A DNA stretch of 64,000 bases from contig JAPWDM010000065.1 of assembly GCA_035578155.1 (NCBI GenBank), positions 630,001 through 694,000 of the forward strand, written 5' to 3'. The stretch is from Brachynemurus nebulosus (taxonomy: Eukaryota > Arthropoda > Insecta > Neuroptera > Myrmeleontidae). The notes under the pieces are model-generated. The model did not search any database and had not been told where the DNA came from. It was given only the letters and a program-made list of their open reading frames with translations. Both the position numbers and the translations under genes were made by a program. Below, in pieces: positions 34,360-48,721 of this stretch. Within the stretch, counting starts at the first letter, position 1. Every line of letters begins with the position of its first letter.

Positions 34360-34993
34360 CCACCCGTAAAATTATCTAAACGGGTTAATTTAGGAAATTC
34401 TTTTAATATTTTAAGAAATTCATTATTAATTTTGATATTATTAATTTTGACATAATTGTCGGTTTCGCCAACATGACTTACATTAGCCTGTATCAATTTA
34501 TTAGTTTTAAAATCAATCCCTAAATTAAAATTTTAAAAAAAATCAATTCCTATAATTGCTTGTGAAACATCAGCAATTATGAAATTCCATTCAAAATCCC
34601 TATTAAGCATTCGAATATTTAAAATCTTTCCAAAAGTTTAAATTTTTGAATTATTAGCAGCCCATAAATCAAAATTTTTATCAATTTTCCTATTCTTAAA
34701 TTTATAGGCTGGTACCAACGCTAAACAAGCTCCTATGTCTATCAAAAATTTAATATCATGGTATTTATCATAAAAGTAAATTAAACTTTCACTATTTCTA
34801 GTAAAATTTATGAAAAATTTTATTTGTCTTTTTATGCGATTGGATTTTTACTTGCTTATGATTACTAGCTAATCTTCTAATAATCATTTTACGTCTTTTT
34901 GATTTTTCAGTCAGTGTTTGCCAGCAGCATGGATTAATGCACTTTCTTGCGTGCATTCCATATTTCAAATGGTATGAGCAAATTTTCTGATGA
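34360..34993 (-). pseudogene. Gag finger and protease region of Gypsy 2
   Basis: The gag CX2HX9CX3C finger lies at about 34925-34985. The protease active site, near 34737, reads LIDIGACLALVP: the catalytic Asp is kept but the following Thr/Ser is Ile. The linker to RT runs from about 34496 to 34360, where the SINE target copy interrupts it. Stops and frameshifts are scattered, for instance near 34535 and 34640. Confidence 0.7.
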
Positions 34994-36469
34994 TTATAAT
35001 TTACTTTCTAAAAAAATTTTCAAAAAAAAATTTTTTTCTAAAATTTTTCAAGAAAATTTTTGAAAAATTTTTTCGAAAAAATTCGTAAAAAATTTTTTTT
35101 TGAAAATTTTTTAAGAAATTTTTTTTTTTATAAATTTAAATACTGTTGATAAAAATGTGAAAAAAGCTGAGAAAAAATTTTTTTTCATTTTGTTTAAGAT
35201 TATGAAGTTTTAAGAGTAAATTTTTTATTTCAATACATTTTATTTACAACTTAACCGAAAGAATTTAATTAATTAGATTATTTAGAACACAGCTTAATAT
35301 GTAATGTTTTTTATTTGTTTTAAACATAGTTTAAAACACTTTAATTTCAACATTTTTTATTTAGATTGTGTTTTAAACAGTGTTTAAAACATGTGATTTA
35401 AAACACTTTGTTTTAAACATGCCAACCCTGCTTGAAGGGGTGGTTTACCCCTTAAAAATTTGTGAATGTAAAAAATAATGTTCTTTTTCGATTTGACCGC
35501 TACCCAAAGTAATGAGGATTACAGGATTTGTGTAAAAATTAAAATTTTTTAACAAAATCCATAAAAGAATTTTGTTCTGTTCAATGTATTTCGGCACAGT
35601 TGGCGCCATTTCCAAGAACATACATCTACAGCATAACAAAAAAAATTTTAACGATTTAGCGAAGTAAGAAAATTTTTTATAAAAATATTTCTAAAACCAA
35701 TTTACGTTAACGTCAACCTAAATTGATTGCAATTCGGTCTGTTTTTAGGAAAGGCTACCTTCTAGAATAGGTTTGAACTTAACAAGATACAATTTTCAAT
35801 TTCAAATATCAAAAATAATTAATAACACAGGTCTACAGTTGTTTTCCCCGTTGAGATATGAGAACTGATTTTGATAGATTTTAGGGCGCTGATTACTGAA
35901 AAATTTTTGATTAAAATTACCTAGGTCGACCAAGTCAAGAATAGATTATGTATTTTTATTTATTTTCTATCTAATAAAAATCATTGTATAGTTGCAATTG
36001 GCTTCTAGGAGTACATTCTCATCAATAGTATGTTAAATGAAACCTAATTAACCACGTCACATAACTTTATTTTGCGAAAAAAAGGTGAATTTTAAGGTCA
36101 TCCGCTAATGAGCTCATTATTGAGGGTACCTAATTTATTTTTTTCTATTCAACGGTTTTAATTTATAACTAAACCTCACAAGTTTACGGTGCTAAAAGGA
36201 CCTTACCACCTCCGTACTTATATTTTAAAAATTTAAAAGATATTAAATAGCTGTAAATACTATTTAAAAAAATATATATATATATGGGTATATTTTCTAT
36301 TAAGCTATTAATAAAAATTAGTTTATAGCAACTAAAAAGCACAAGAATTTTAACTTTTTTAAATTAAAATTGTTGAAAATTTAACTGGCTGACTGTATTT
36401 TAAATGTTGTTAATAAAAAAATATTTCTTTTTAAAAAATTATTTTAAAAAAAATAAGAAGACACAAAAT
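34994..36469. other. No gene; low-complexity A/T runs and fragments
   Basis: 35000-35120 is alternating runs of A and T. 35310-35420 has clustered GTTTTAAAC palindromes. GAAGGGGTGGTTTACCCCTT at 35432 matches the palindromic block of Tc5-like TIRs, so an eroded end may lie here. No coding region seen. Confidence 0.45.
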
Positions 36470-36899
36470 TCGACGAAAAATTAAGTGACGATGAATTGGA
36501 TGCTTGAAAATCTTTTAAGGGGTAGTGAGGAATTTCCTAGGAAACTACAAAGGTGGTAACTGTGAAGATATTGTGAAGAAGATAATAAGAAATTTTGGAA
36601 AAATGGGATGTTCGATGAGCATTAAGCTCCACTTCCCAGATTCTCACTTGGACTACTTTCCCGATAACATGGAAGCTGTTAGTGAAAAGCAAGGAGAAAG
36701 ATTTCACCAGGACTTGAAAGAAATGGAACGTATAGGTACCAAGCAAAGTGGAATACCCGAATGATGACAGACTATTGTTGGTTGCTAAAGCGAGATGATC
36801 CAAAGTGGAATTTTAAGAGGAAATCTCACAATCAAAGCTTCAGCGAAACAAAACTCGATACCACAAAAATGTTTGACTATTGTTATTTATGTATTTAGG
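36470..36899 (+). pseudogene. C-terminal fragment of a repeated arthropod ORF of unknown function
   Basis: Frames pieced along this stretch contain VRNFLGNYKG, KMGCSMSIKLHFPDSHLDYF, GERFHQDLKEMER and MMTDYCWLLKRDDP in order. The HSHLDYFP and GERFHQD motifs recur in many arthropod repeat-encoded proteins that I know only as uncharacterised. A stop and frameshift near 36512-36536 and a 1-nt shift near 36728 break it, and a TAG near 36897 ends it. It looks like the end of a transposon or retrocopy gene; nothing upstream is left. Confidence 0.5.
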
Positions 36900-37361
36900 T
36901 CATATAAATACATTTATGAGGTTTCTATGTAATTTAATACATTTTTGTTTCTAATATAATTTTTATTTTCCTGAAATGGTGTCTATTCTTTTGATTTCTC
37001 TCATAGGGCTTTTCCGCAAAAACTGAGGATGATAGCGAAAAATTAAGTATATATTCGTAATCAGCGCACCAACATACCCTAAGATCAGTCATCAAATCCA
37101 AAAGGGGATGACATGACTTAAAATTTGCAGACCTGTGTAATTAGTACAATTAAAATTTAGTTAATGATTTCTAATTTGACTGGAATGCTACATTTTCGTT
37201 ATCAGGAACAATGAATTTAGTTTTTATGGAAAATTATTGAGTTTATAGAATTTATGTTTAATTGTAATTTAAAACAAGACAGACTAAACAGGAAAACTAG
37301 ACAGATGTACAAAAAACAATCTAAAAGATTACTTAATTATAATGTAAGGTACTCACCATGC
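36900..37361. other. No gene seen
   Basis: AT-rich; nothing recognised. Confidence 0.4.
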
Positions 37362-38640
37362 AAAAATCAATTTTTCACATTGAATTAACTTAATGAAAAG
37401 TATCAGAAAATTAATATATATAATTTTTGTCATTTACATTTCCAGTAGAAATTTGTCAATAATTAAATTAATAGTATATTTTGCAATAAGTGCGGGAAAT
37501 TGTCGATTGTCCACGAAAGCAAAGTTGAGCGCACGAACGTAGTGAGTGCGCTCATTCGCTTGAGTGGGCAATCAATCCCGTACGAGTTGCACATACTATT
37601 TTTTATTACGAATTTCACATACTTTTTTCTATTATTATTACCATTTTTGACATTTTTATTACTTTTTAAAATAATATTTTTAAGTGTTCGTCTTTTTTCT
37701 GAATTAAATCTTGTTTAAATTATTTTGTTGGTGGTTTCTATAGAAAAATTATGAAATATTTATGAAATGAAAAATCAAGAGGCGGCTTTGCGTGTTTTGA
37801 TTAAATTTTGCGTGTTTTATTGTCAATTTGTATGTGGAAAGTTACTTTCCGCCCGCAAAAAAGTATGTGGGAAGAGTACAGTGGGCAAACAGCTATTTTG
37901 CGTACAGAAATATCTGCGCCAAGTTAGTACTTCTCCCGCATGAGTAATAAAAAATTAGTAGGCTTACGTAATGATATAGCTATACAACAAGCAATGTGTA
38001 ACATTAAAATAAAGACAGCCAGTTTGATCTAGAAAGTTAGATTTTTATCCATTATAAACAAGATTTACGCAATTAATATGTTTATTTTAAACAAAGGTCC
38101 TAAATAGTATCAAGACAATACTAACAAAATGAATCTTGTTTCTAATGTTTTGAATAATTTTCAACAGTCAAATTATACAATTAGTTTTTTCAATTTTAAT
38201 TTAATTATTGACAAATTTCTAGCGGAAATGTAAAATGACAAAAATTATATATTTTAGTTTTCTGATACTTTTTATCAAGTTAACTCAATGCGAAAAATTA
38301 ATTTTTATCACTCATGCGGGAGAAGTACTAACTTGGCGCACACATTTATGTACGCAAAGTAGCTGTTTGCCCACTGTACTTCTCCCACATACTTTTTTTG
38401 CGTGCGGAAAGTAACTTTCCACACGCAAATTGACAATAAAACACGCAAAATTTATTCAAAACACGAAATTTCAAACTCGCCTCTTGATTTTTCATTTGAT
38501 AAATATTTCATAATTATTTCTATAGAAACCACCAACAAAGTAATTTAAACAATAATTAATTCAGAAAAAAAAGACGAACACTTAAGAATATTATTTTAAA
38601 AAGTAATAAAATGTAAAAAATAGTAATAATACTAGAAATA
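37362..38640. mobile_element. Large inverted-repeat element, rearranged arms
   Basis: Segment A (37362-37475) is inverted at about 38190-38310, and segment B (about 37610-37955) is inverted at 38305-38640. On the right side the inverted A and B are contiguous; on the left, A comes before B with 135 bp of GC-richer sequence between (GAGCGCACGAACGTAGTGAG). The order therefore differs between sides. B includes AAGTACTCTTCCCACATACT-like and GGAAAGTTACTTTCC pieces. No coding capacity. Boundaries approximate. Confidence 0.6.
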
Positions 38641-39334
38641 TCCCTGTCGGAGAAATACTCCGGTCATAAAAGTTACATTTTCTCGAAAACCCGCTTACCT
38701 AGAATAATAGTTTAAAACGTATCTTCTGTGATTTTCTTTGCTCTTTACCATAATGTAAAAAAAAAATTGGAAAGACTTTTAAATTTTGGTAAATTTTCGC
38801 AAAAACTCATTTTTTTGAGGTTTTTGGAATCGAACGTGTCTGGCTGAAGAATTCATCCAAGATTTTTGGACTTCCAACGTTTTATTGTTTTATTATATTT
38901 ATATCCTGAAGGTATCCTATTAATATAACAAGTTTCATCCCAAAGTGAATTTCTTGGAAATATAGGCAATCAAATTTTCGAAAATTTGAACGTAATTTAA
39001 AATAGAAGTAGTCCCCACTAAATGAAATTTTGTATTATGGTATATTTCAATGTTAAAAAAACGTCCCTCAAAACTACCAATTCAAATTATAAGTAGGAAT
39101 GCTCTAAAATGGATAAAATTTTTATTTCTTGAGATAAAATTTGTTGTAATGTTATTTTTATCTAATTTTTAGCGAATAAAAATATTAATTAATTCAAAAG
39201 AATTCTGATAAAAATCAACTTCATTATTATCCCAGAGGAAATTCAACAAAATTTTTGATTCCCCGCTTGTAACATGGTTAACATATTTATAAGTACTACT
39301 ATTGTGTGTAAAGAATTATTTTATTAAATACTAA
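38641..39334. other. No gene seen
   Basis: AT-rich sequence with no ORF or repeat recognised. Confidence 0.4.
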
Positions 39335-39900
39335 CTGTACCCGCGACGTCGTTCGCGCATAAAATTAATGAGAAGTATATAAATTTTAATATAGTAACGA
39401 TTTGCATAGAACAATAGTTTTGCGAGATGCATCTTCATGCTCAAAATGATTTTTGTATTTTCCCGAGGAAAAGAAACATTTTTCCCGTAATAAAAAGTAT
39501 CCTAAATATTGACGCAGGTAATAAGTTATCACCACAATAAATTTCATAAAAATCCGTTCAATAGTTTTCGCTTAATGTGTGCACATGCACAAAATGGTCT
39601 TTTCCGTGGGAATGGTACACTTTCCCGGAGTAAAAAGTATCCTAAGTATTGACCCAGACAATAACTTATCACCATACTAAATTTTATCAAAATCCCTTCA
39701 ATAGTTTTGCGTAATGTGTGCATATGCTCAACATGGTTTTTCCATTTTCCCGTGGAAATGAGACACTTTCCCGAAGTCAAAAGTATCTTAGATGTTTACC
39801 GAGGTAATAAATTATCAACATACCAAATTTCATTAAAATCCGTCAAGTAGTTTTTGCGTGATGCGTGAACAGACAGACAGACAGGCAAAAATTTTAATAA
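39335..39900 (+). repeat. Degenerate ~145-bp tandem repeat of a widespread arthropod type
   Basis: After GTACCCGCGACGTCGTTCGC there are three degenerate units starting near 39461, 39600 and 39748. Each has TTTTCCCG, then AAAAAGTATCCTAA, then ATTTCATNAAAATCC and AGTTTTNGCGTGA. The block ends in an ACAGACAGACAGAC run at 39870. Similar sequences are common in insect dispersed repeats; I cannot name the element class. Confidence 0.6.
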
Positions 39901-39988
39901 TCGCTGTTTTGATATCTATACTGATAAATATTTACAGTACCGGCACAATTTTCAAAAAATATTCCATGTACAGAAACGGTTACAGTTG

Positions 39989-40750
<762 letters not shown>

Positions 40751-40758
40751 ACCAACCG

Positions 40759-41072
40759 CAGAGGCGTAGCGACGGGGGTGCAAGGGGGTCTATCATGCAC
40801 CGGGCGCCACTCGTAGAGGGGCGCTCGGTGTGCGCCAAAGAGGGGTGTCAAATGTGCCCCAAAGGGTGGCAGGTCTTTGGGGGCGCCAAAAAAATGGGAT
40901 AAGTGAGGTTTTTTTGCTCGTCCCTTGTTTTAGGGGAGGAAAAAGGCAATATTTTTTCTACAGGCACGCCATTTTTTACACTTCCTCGGGCGCTACTTAG
41001 GCTAGGTCCGGTTCTGAGGGGCGCTAATAAAGTGCCGTGCCCCGGGCGCCGGTTATGTTCACTACGCCACTG
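40759..41072. mobile_element. GC-rich hAT-type MITE with 8-bp target duplication
   Basis: The perfect 8-bp repeat ACCAACCG flanks the element (40751-40758 and 41073-41080). The ends CAGAGGCGTAG and, inverted, CAGTGGCGTAG match the CAG-start, GGCGTAG style common in hAT elements. The 314-bp interior is far richer in G and C than the flanks and has no transposase. It is full-length, and the perfect duplication suggests a recent insertion. Confidence 0.85.
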
Positions 41073-41080
41073 ACCAACCG

Positions 41081-42894
41081 GAGTTAAAACCGTGACAAAT
41101 CTGGGAAAATCAGGATGTATGGACACTCTACACGGACTGTGAATGTTATGATATGAACCTTAAGAATTGATTTTTAATCGTATTTTGAGTGAAGAAATAT
41201 TGCATAATTTTAAAATTAACAACGTGTGTGTAAATTTGACTTTTTAGTTAAAATGCATGTAAAATATAATAGGGTTGACCGGGGTAATTGTAAATTTGGG
41301 CAATTGTGAACGGCGCCTATAATTTCTAAAATAACATTAATATTGTTAAAAACTCTATTAATATTTTTTTCTGTCCTTTCTTAATATGCTATTAAAATTT
41401 GATAACAATTCTCCAAGTATTAGTATCTTTTTTTTATTTTGAAAAAACCCTTGCAAAATTTTATGTATCTTACTTCGACCAATCCTCAAAAAGAATTTTT
41501 TAAATACATTTTCTTTTTTTAAAAGGTAAGAAATGGTTAAAAGTACTTTTAAAGAAGTGGGCTAAGCCCTGAGAGGGTTCCTTATTAATTGCTAAAGAAA
41601 TTGGACAATTTATCGCCAATTCACAATTACCCCATGATTTTAAAATTGTGGGGTAACTGTGAACGTCATTCGCAAATACCCCCATTCGGTCAAAAATTTC
41701 AGTAGTGTCCTTTTCAGAGTTGAAAATATTGATGAAGGTGCTGGTGACCTTATTGTACAAGTTTCCGTTGTACAAACATACAAAAGAAAAATGTTGTTTT
41801 TTATTCATGTAAACTAAATGTATTTCCTTGAAAAGGTCTTATTTTCCTTGTTTTTGTGTGAATACATAGTATATTTTAAATACATAATAAATTTTATTGC
41901 TAAAAAGGTTTTCCATACAGTGCGAACTTTATAAAAGACACTGTATATATGTATGTTGTAATAAAAAAATTTAAAAAAAAATTAAAAATTATAAATTATG
42001 AATGAATCTTTATTTATTTTGATAATTAATTTTAGGGTATTTGTGTTTCATTAATTCTGTAATGATAATCGTATTTGGGATCGTATTGTCTCCGAAATTC
42101 GGGATTCGATCAGCAGAGTATCTCCAGGTGTTGCGGAGATTGAGAGTGTGTGACAGTGGAACGTTCTGGTCGCGGATCGTTTCCCCAAGTACCATAGAGA
42201 TCCCCTATCAACGATCAATAATCTGAAATTATTTTAATAATTTTGGAGAGTGCTAAATCAAAATACAGAAATTTCCAACGTACAATTATTTATTACAATT
42301 TAAAAGAAAGCCTCAAAACAATTTTTTCATTACAATGTTTGGAATTCTTTAAAAATTTTGACAATGAAACCTTTACAAATTTTGAGAAGTTGAATAAATG
42401 TTTCTTTTACAATTTGAAAGACAAAGGTATCATACATATGAAATTTACACAATATTTTTTTTTTTTTAGGAAATTTGCATCTTAGTATTTTTGTGTGGCC
42501 ATACTTTTCATTAAATGGTGCATTATAGTTTTTGTATATAGCGCATAAAGCTTTGAAAAATATCACACCTTTTGGTAAAATATACAATTCTTGAATTGAA
42601 ATTTTAAATATCGTTACAAAGTATATATCCCGAAAATATCGTACTAAATGACATTTATTTAAGATTTAAATTAACATAGATGATTTGAAATTTCATTCAA
42701 TTAATTTTACCCTTTAAAATTATGACTAGAATAATATATTATGTATTTATGAATATGAATTTTGTCTATCCATTTATTTATTTTTAATTCTCCCTTATTT
42801 TATTTTTATTTATATTATTTTGGTTTTTTTGATTTTATTGTTTTTCGATTTTTTTTTTTATTTTTTCTTATTATAATTGTTTTTTGGATATAAT
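41081..42894. other. No gene recognised; clustered GGGGTAA-TGTGAAC motifs
   Basis: GGGGTAATTGTAAATTTGGG and CAATTGTGAACG near 41282-41311, CACAATTACCCC at 41622 and GTGGGGTAACTGTGAACG at 41648 repeat one theme in both orientations, like transposon subterminal sites. ORFs at 41500-41808 (-) and 42010-42195 (-) have no motif I recognise. The latter lies in slightly GC-richer sequence. Confidence 0.4.
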
Positions 42895-43582
42895 TAAAGT
42901 GTCTAAACAAACGTTTAAACACGAGACGAGGGGGGGGCTAAATGTGGCTTGTCTCTACCCACCGTGCGCCTTCAGCTTCTTGAAGAGAAGCCGGAAATAA
43001 AGTTACGACGAGAAACTATGGCAAAATTTTTAAATATGGTACACGTGTCGGATTTCGTTAAGGGAACAAAGTAAATCAAGTTTAGCCTGCCAGCGTATAT
43101 CCCTGTCCAGACACAATCGAACGCCTTTTAAAAAAATAACAGAAGTGTGAATGGCAAAAAGAAATATTATCAAAAATTGAATTTAAGTTTTCCGAAGGTT
43201 AAGTCACAAGTTAAATTTTTCAAATGAGGTTCATGATTTAAAAGATCAGAACAGATATCGATACGGTTTGCAAAGATAGCACGTGTTTGAAATTTCGTTA
43301 AAGGAAAGCGGAAGGGACCTATATCTAATAACACGTTGTAACTAGACATTTCGAAATTATTTGAAACTTACTTAAATTATTATTATAATACTAACTAATT
43401 TAATTATAAATTACTAAACTATCTAATTTTTTAGTCGCGGACTCTTTTAGCGAAATCCCTGGAAATCCTTTTTTGAGGTCCAGATGAATGCTTGAGTTCC
43501 TGACGACGTGAATATCCAAATATAAATTTCCTACATACTACAATTTTAATAATTTTTTAATAACTAAATTTTTGGAAATGTT

Positions 43583-43613
<31 letters not shown>

Positions 43614-45649
43614 AAATTTCCAAATATATAATTTTTTTTCCTTTTAAATATCATTTTGTTTTTTAAATTAAGTAATTTAAATAAATTTCCATACATAAGA
43701 ATTTTTTTTATATCCTACATACTATAATTTTAATTAATTTTTCCTAATAACTAATCTTTAAAAATATTTAATCATTTCCGTTTGTACTTATGCAACATAT
43801 TAGTTTTCAATAAATAATACTACATATCTAATTATATTTTTTTCCTAACAACTAATCTTTTAGAAATATAAATATTTGTTTTTTTTTTTTAAATAAATTC
43901 TCTAAGAATTATAGAACATCTTAACTTAGCCCTAAATTAAGTAAATTACTCCGAAATATGTATATATTAGTTTAAGTAAGTTTTTAATTTTAATTAAGTA
44001 AATTTCCAAAGATACGAAAATATGTGAATTTTAAAAATACAAAATACTTATCTTAACATTGACGAAATAATCTTGAATAATTACTTTCTTAAACAATTAG
44101 CTTTTTAACAGTTATATTAAACTACAACACTAAATCTAATTTTTAAAATTTCTTTCTTTTCATTTTGATGTTAATGGCCCAACGGCCAGTTAACAAAGAG
44201 ACTGTATGAATGTATATCTTTTTCAATTAGTATCAGTTACCTATTTTTCAATTATCTGTTATTATATAATTTGTTTCTTAATTATTTTGAAAATAAAATG
44301 TTTAATTATACAAATATATATAATTTTTTCCTAAGAGACAAACCAATTTCAGATTTCTATAAACCGTATAAAAATTTTGACATTTTAATTTAATACTGGT
44401 AATACTAGATGTCAGTATAGTACATATTCGATTCTTTACTGAAATTCAATATTTTACTAATTTAGTATTTTGTGGTATCGATTTCCAAATAAAAATAGGA
44501 TCAGATATAAAAATTGATGTGTGTGACGAAATGTGACAAATTGACTTCGTCACAATGTATATACAGTATATACCGGAATGATTGGCAAACATGAACAATA
44601 GACATAAACGAAAATTTATGAGACAGACGACGGAGATGGCCGATAAGGCATGTGAATATATTTCAGCTGTTTGAAAAGAAATGACGAACTAATTTTCTTT
44701 AAAACGAATTTAATAAAGTGTATCAGTGTTATTGTCAAATATGTGTAGTAAATATTTCTTTATTTTTTATCAATTTAAATGTAAACAACCTCACAAAGTA
44801 TTACATAATTCATTTGATAATTAAAGTTGATTTAATGTTAAGTGCAAATTTTAATTTGAACCGGGTAAATGAACTCTACAATTCATAAGGTGAAAAATAA
44901 AATTTTTGTGTTTATATGAAGAAACTGAGATGAACTAGAAGTGAAAACCGTGAAAAAATTGAAAAAAACGTTACATTTTGATTGTTAAAAATTAAGGTAC
45001 ATTTAAAATAATTGTCAGCTTGTTATGGTGACGCGCCAAACAGAAGCGGCTTGCGAGCGGTAAACAAGCCCTGGGATGAGATGAAAAATTAAAATTTTGT
45101 GTTTATATGAAAAAACTTAGATGAACTAAAGGTTTTGCCGGAGAGTATCATCAGTTCGGGCGAACCTGGACAGTAGGGGTGAATCTAGACAGAGCTGCTT
45201 CTCGATATGTCTTCGTCAGTGTTATGACCGTACAAGGTCATAGATCAATTTATGCTACTGAATTTTGTCAGTTATGAGTTAGTCATCAAAAAAAAAGCGG
45301 TAAACATGACATCTTTGTATTTTGTTATTTTACAGGCGCATTTTTTATAATTTGTAAAAATAACGCGCGTTTTGAAATCTTATAATGAAACTGCTGTACA
45401 AAAAAAAAACAGTTATATATTATATAAAGTAGGGACTGCCAACAAAATGTTTGGCGTTTTTTTGACAATATATGTACCAAAAATGAAAGCTATATTGTGC
45501 TTATTTTTTTTTTTTTTTTATAAATTGATTAACAAAAAATTGTCTATACGTAAGGCGAATTCATACACCATGGTGCGTTAATATAAAAAGATAATAGGTA
45601 TAAACTACATAAACTGTAGTCTAGATAACATAAAATGGGCTCTTTCCGA
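42895..45649. other. No gene recognised; AT-rich with small repeats
   Basis: A GC-richer patch at 42920-43000 (GAGACGAGGGGGGGGC) has no ORF. A run of about 22 Ts lies near 43580. TGTGACGAA/TTCGTCACA form a small hairpin at about 44522-44562. A ~50-bp direct repeat (TTTTTGTGTTTATATGAAG type) lies at 44892-44939 and 45081-45131. Confidence 0.45.
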
Positions 45650-46426
45650 CAGAGGCGCAACAACCGGGGAGGTTCAAGGGGTTTTTTTGTATTTTTGTTG
45701 TAATAGTAAATAGGATTAATGATTTACAGAACCAATAATAGCAAATAATTAATTAAATTTGAATAAATTTAGATGAGAAACATTCAAGTTAAGAATGTCA
45801 GTAAGAAACAATATGTATTAAATAAATATGTAGTAACCTTAGCTATTAGTTTTTAAAATTACAAAAATTATTTTTCTGCTAATACATAGTTTTTTTTTTA
45901 TAAATTGGCCACAGATTGCTGTATACAGTAATAAAAAATTGATATTTTACGGTTTTTCGTAAATTTCGACGGCTAGACAAAAAATTTTACAAAACCCTTT
46001 CTTACCGAGCGCCTACGACCCAATAGGGACCTACATGCCAAATTTCAAGTTTGTAGGTATTGTAGTTTTGGAGATTTTGTGATAGATGAGTGAGTGTATA
46101 AGTGGTATTTCGCATTTATATAATAGATTAAAAAAATGTTAATTAGAACTATGGATAATTTTCGCAATAATGATATTCTTCAAAGAAGTGTTTTAAGCAG
46201 AGCGACATTCCATGACATTTAATTACAAACTGAAATCCTAAATTTTTTCTCATAAAGCTGCTTCAGTGTTTCAAAACTATCTATTTTAAGTCAAGGAATT
46301 ACCAGTTAACTTTATTTTCCATATTCTGTAAATTTTATAATGGGGAAAATCAAACATATTTAATTTTCGTTAAAAATTTCGTTCTCATATATAGCCCGCC
46401 ATAACCCCCCAGTTACGCTGCTCTAT
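45650..46426. mobile_element. Possible hAT-like element remnant
   Basis: The left end CAGAGGCGCAACAACCGGGG resembles the MITE end at 40759. An inverted partner, TAGAGCAGCGTAACTGGGGG, lies at about 46405-46426. No target duplication was found and the interior is AT-rich without coding. The pairing may be wrong. Confidence 0.3.
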
Positions 46427-47459
46427 TACAGTAGGTAACACGTATTAACTAATAACTTGTAGCCTTTTTACAGAATTTTAAAGAATTTAAACTATGATTT
46501 TCCTAAAAAATTTTTAATAAACCAATTTTTAGGGCTGTTTAATCGCTTAAAAATTATGTAACCCCAATGAAAAAAAATTCTAAACTAATGTAACCTCGGT
46601 CTAAATCTTTTGGCCAATTTTACCAATGATTTTCAGCAAATTTTTGAAGGGGTGTTTTGCCCCTAAATTAAAGTGACCACACGTCCCGATTTTCGCGGGA
46701 CAGTCCCGCTTTTTGAAGGACGGCCCCGCGTCCCGCCGATTTTTAAAAATGCCCCGTTTTTTAAAAAATATCTGGATTTCTTATTTTAAATGTACTGTAA
46801 AAATATATTACCTATTATTTATTAATTATTATATTGAATATAAAGAAACAAAGAATACACAAATAAAAACAATCAAAAATATGACCCTAAAAGAAAATCA
46901 TAATTTTTTTTTAAATAAAAAATTTGAATTATTATAATTAAAAATCACAATGTTTAAATTATTGTTTTTTACAAATATTTTTATTATAGTTAGGTTATAT
47001 CAATAATTAATAATAAATACATTTTTGTATATTTATAGACAAGTATATGAATGTATACAATAATAAAATATATGAAGAGTACAGGCGAAAAATGTTCGCA
47101 GCATGTTACCTACTTATCTATATAAATGCAAAAAGAAACCGTCGCTTGTAAAACAGGTAACAGATTTAAATACAATTGGAGTGAACATAGGGTGGTATTT
47201 GTTGTAAGCAATAAAATAATTTAACTTCTTGAAAGTTTATGGTCACTAATAACACCCTCTCGAAAAGTCATTCCAAAAATTGTTGGATAAGTTTTTTATA
47301 CCAGTGATGGTATGCATAAGAGATGTACGTCCAATGAACGCCAATGTAAGTACCAAGTCTTTAAAGTTAAAAATTACTCAAAATAATACCAAGTGGACCT
47401 TCATCCTTTTTCACCTGTACTCTTCATATTTTTTTGAATTATTGGTTTGCTTTCATAAC
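46427..47459. other. No gene; GC-rich palindromic patch
   Basis: 46675-46745 contains CACACGTCCCGATTTTCGCG and GGGACAGTCCCG with several short palindromes, resembling the ends of some hAT elements. GAAGGGGTGTTTTGCCCC at 46641 resembles the Tc5-like palindromic block. The remainder is AT-rich with no domain recognised. Confidence 0.4.
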
Positions 47460-47568
47460 TATATCCCGTTTCAAATTCAATTGATCATGAGTAATCGTTA
47501 AAAAATTATATAATTCTTACATTCGAAACAAATGAGTCTTCTATGCTTTTCTAAAAACAAACTGCAAA
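47460..47568 (+). repeat. R2 repeat, copy 2 (truncated)
   Basis: Matches the first half of 29394-29630 and 60318-60556: TATCCCGTTTCAAATTCAAT to CTAAAAACAAACTGCAAATT. The second half is missing. Confidence 0.65.
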
Positions 47569-47766
47569 TTTAAAAGGACCCCTCCGGATAAGATAGGTGA
47601 ATCTGGTCCAACCTGGGTCGGGAGTGCCATGGTAGGGTTCACCTTGCACTTGTATTCCATAGCTGCAATATTAGGTCAAGGTAGCTTTGCGTTTTCTAGT
47701 TGTACCAAAATGTTCAATTTTGGACTTTTCCCGATTTTCCATTTTCCTTCCCCCCAAGTGCATAAG

Positions 47767-48721
<955 letters not shown>

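Larger units (their letters stand above)
31401..34993 (-). mobile_element. Second CsRn1-like Gypsy retrotransposon, partial, interrupted
   Basis: The minus strand carries in order a gag finger, protease, RT, RNase H and integrase, ending at a stop at 31401. The gag finger is CSYH...RKCINPC, again CX2HX9CX3C, so this is also a CsRn1-type element, but its proteins are clearly different from those at 14905-19800. No LTRs were seen, and the sequence beyond 34993 becomes low complexity. A 435-bp SINE/LINE insertion with a 13-bp target duplication lies in pol. Confidence 0.75.
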
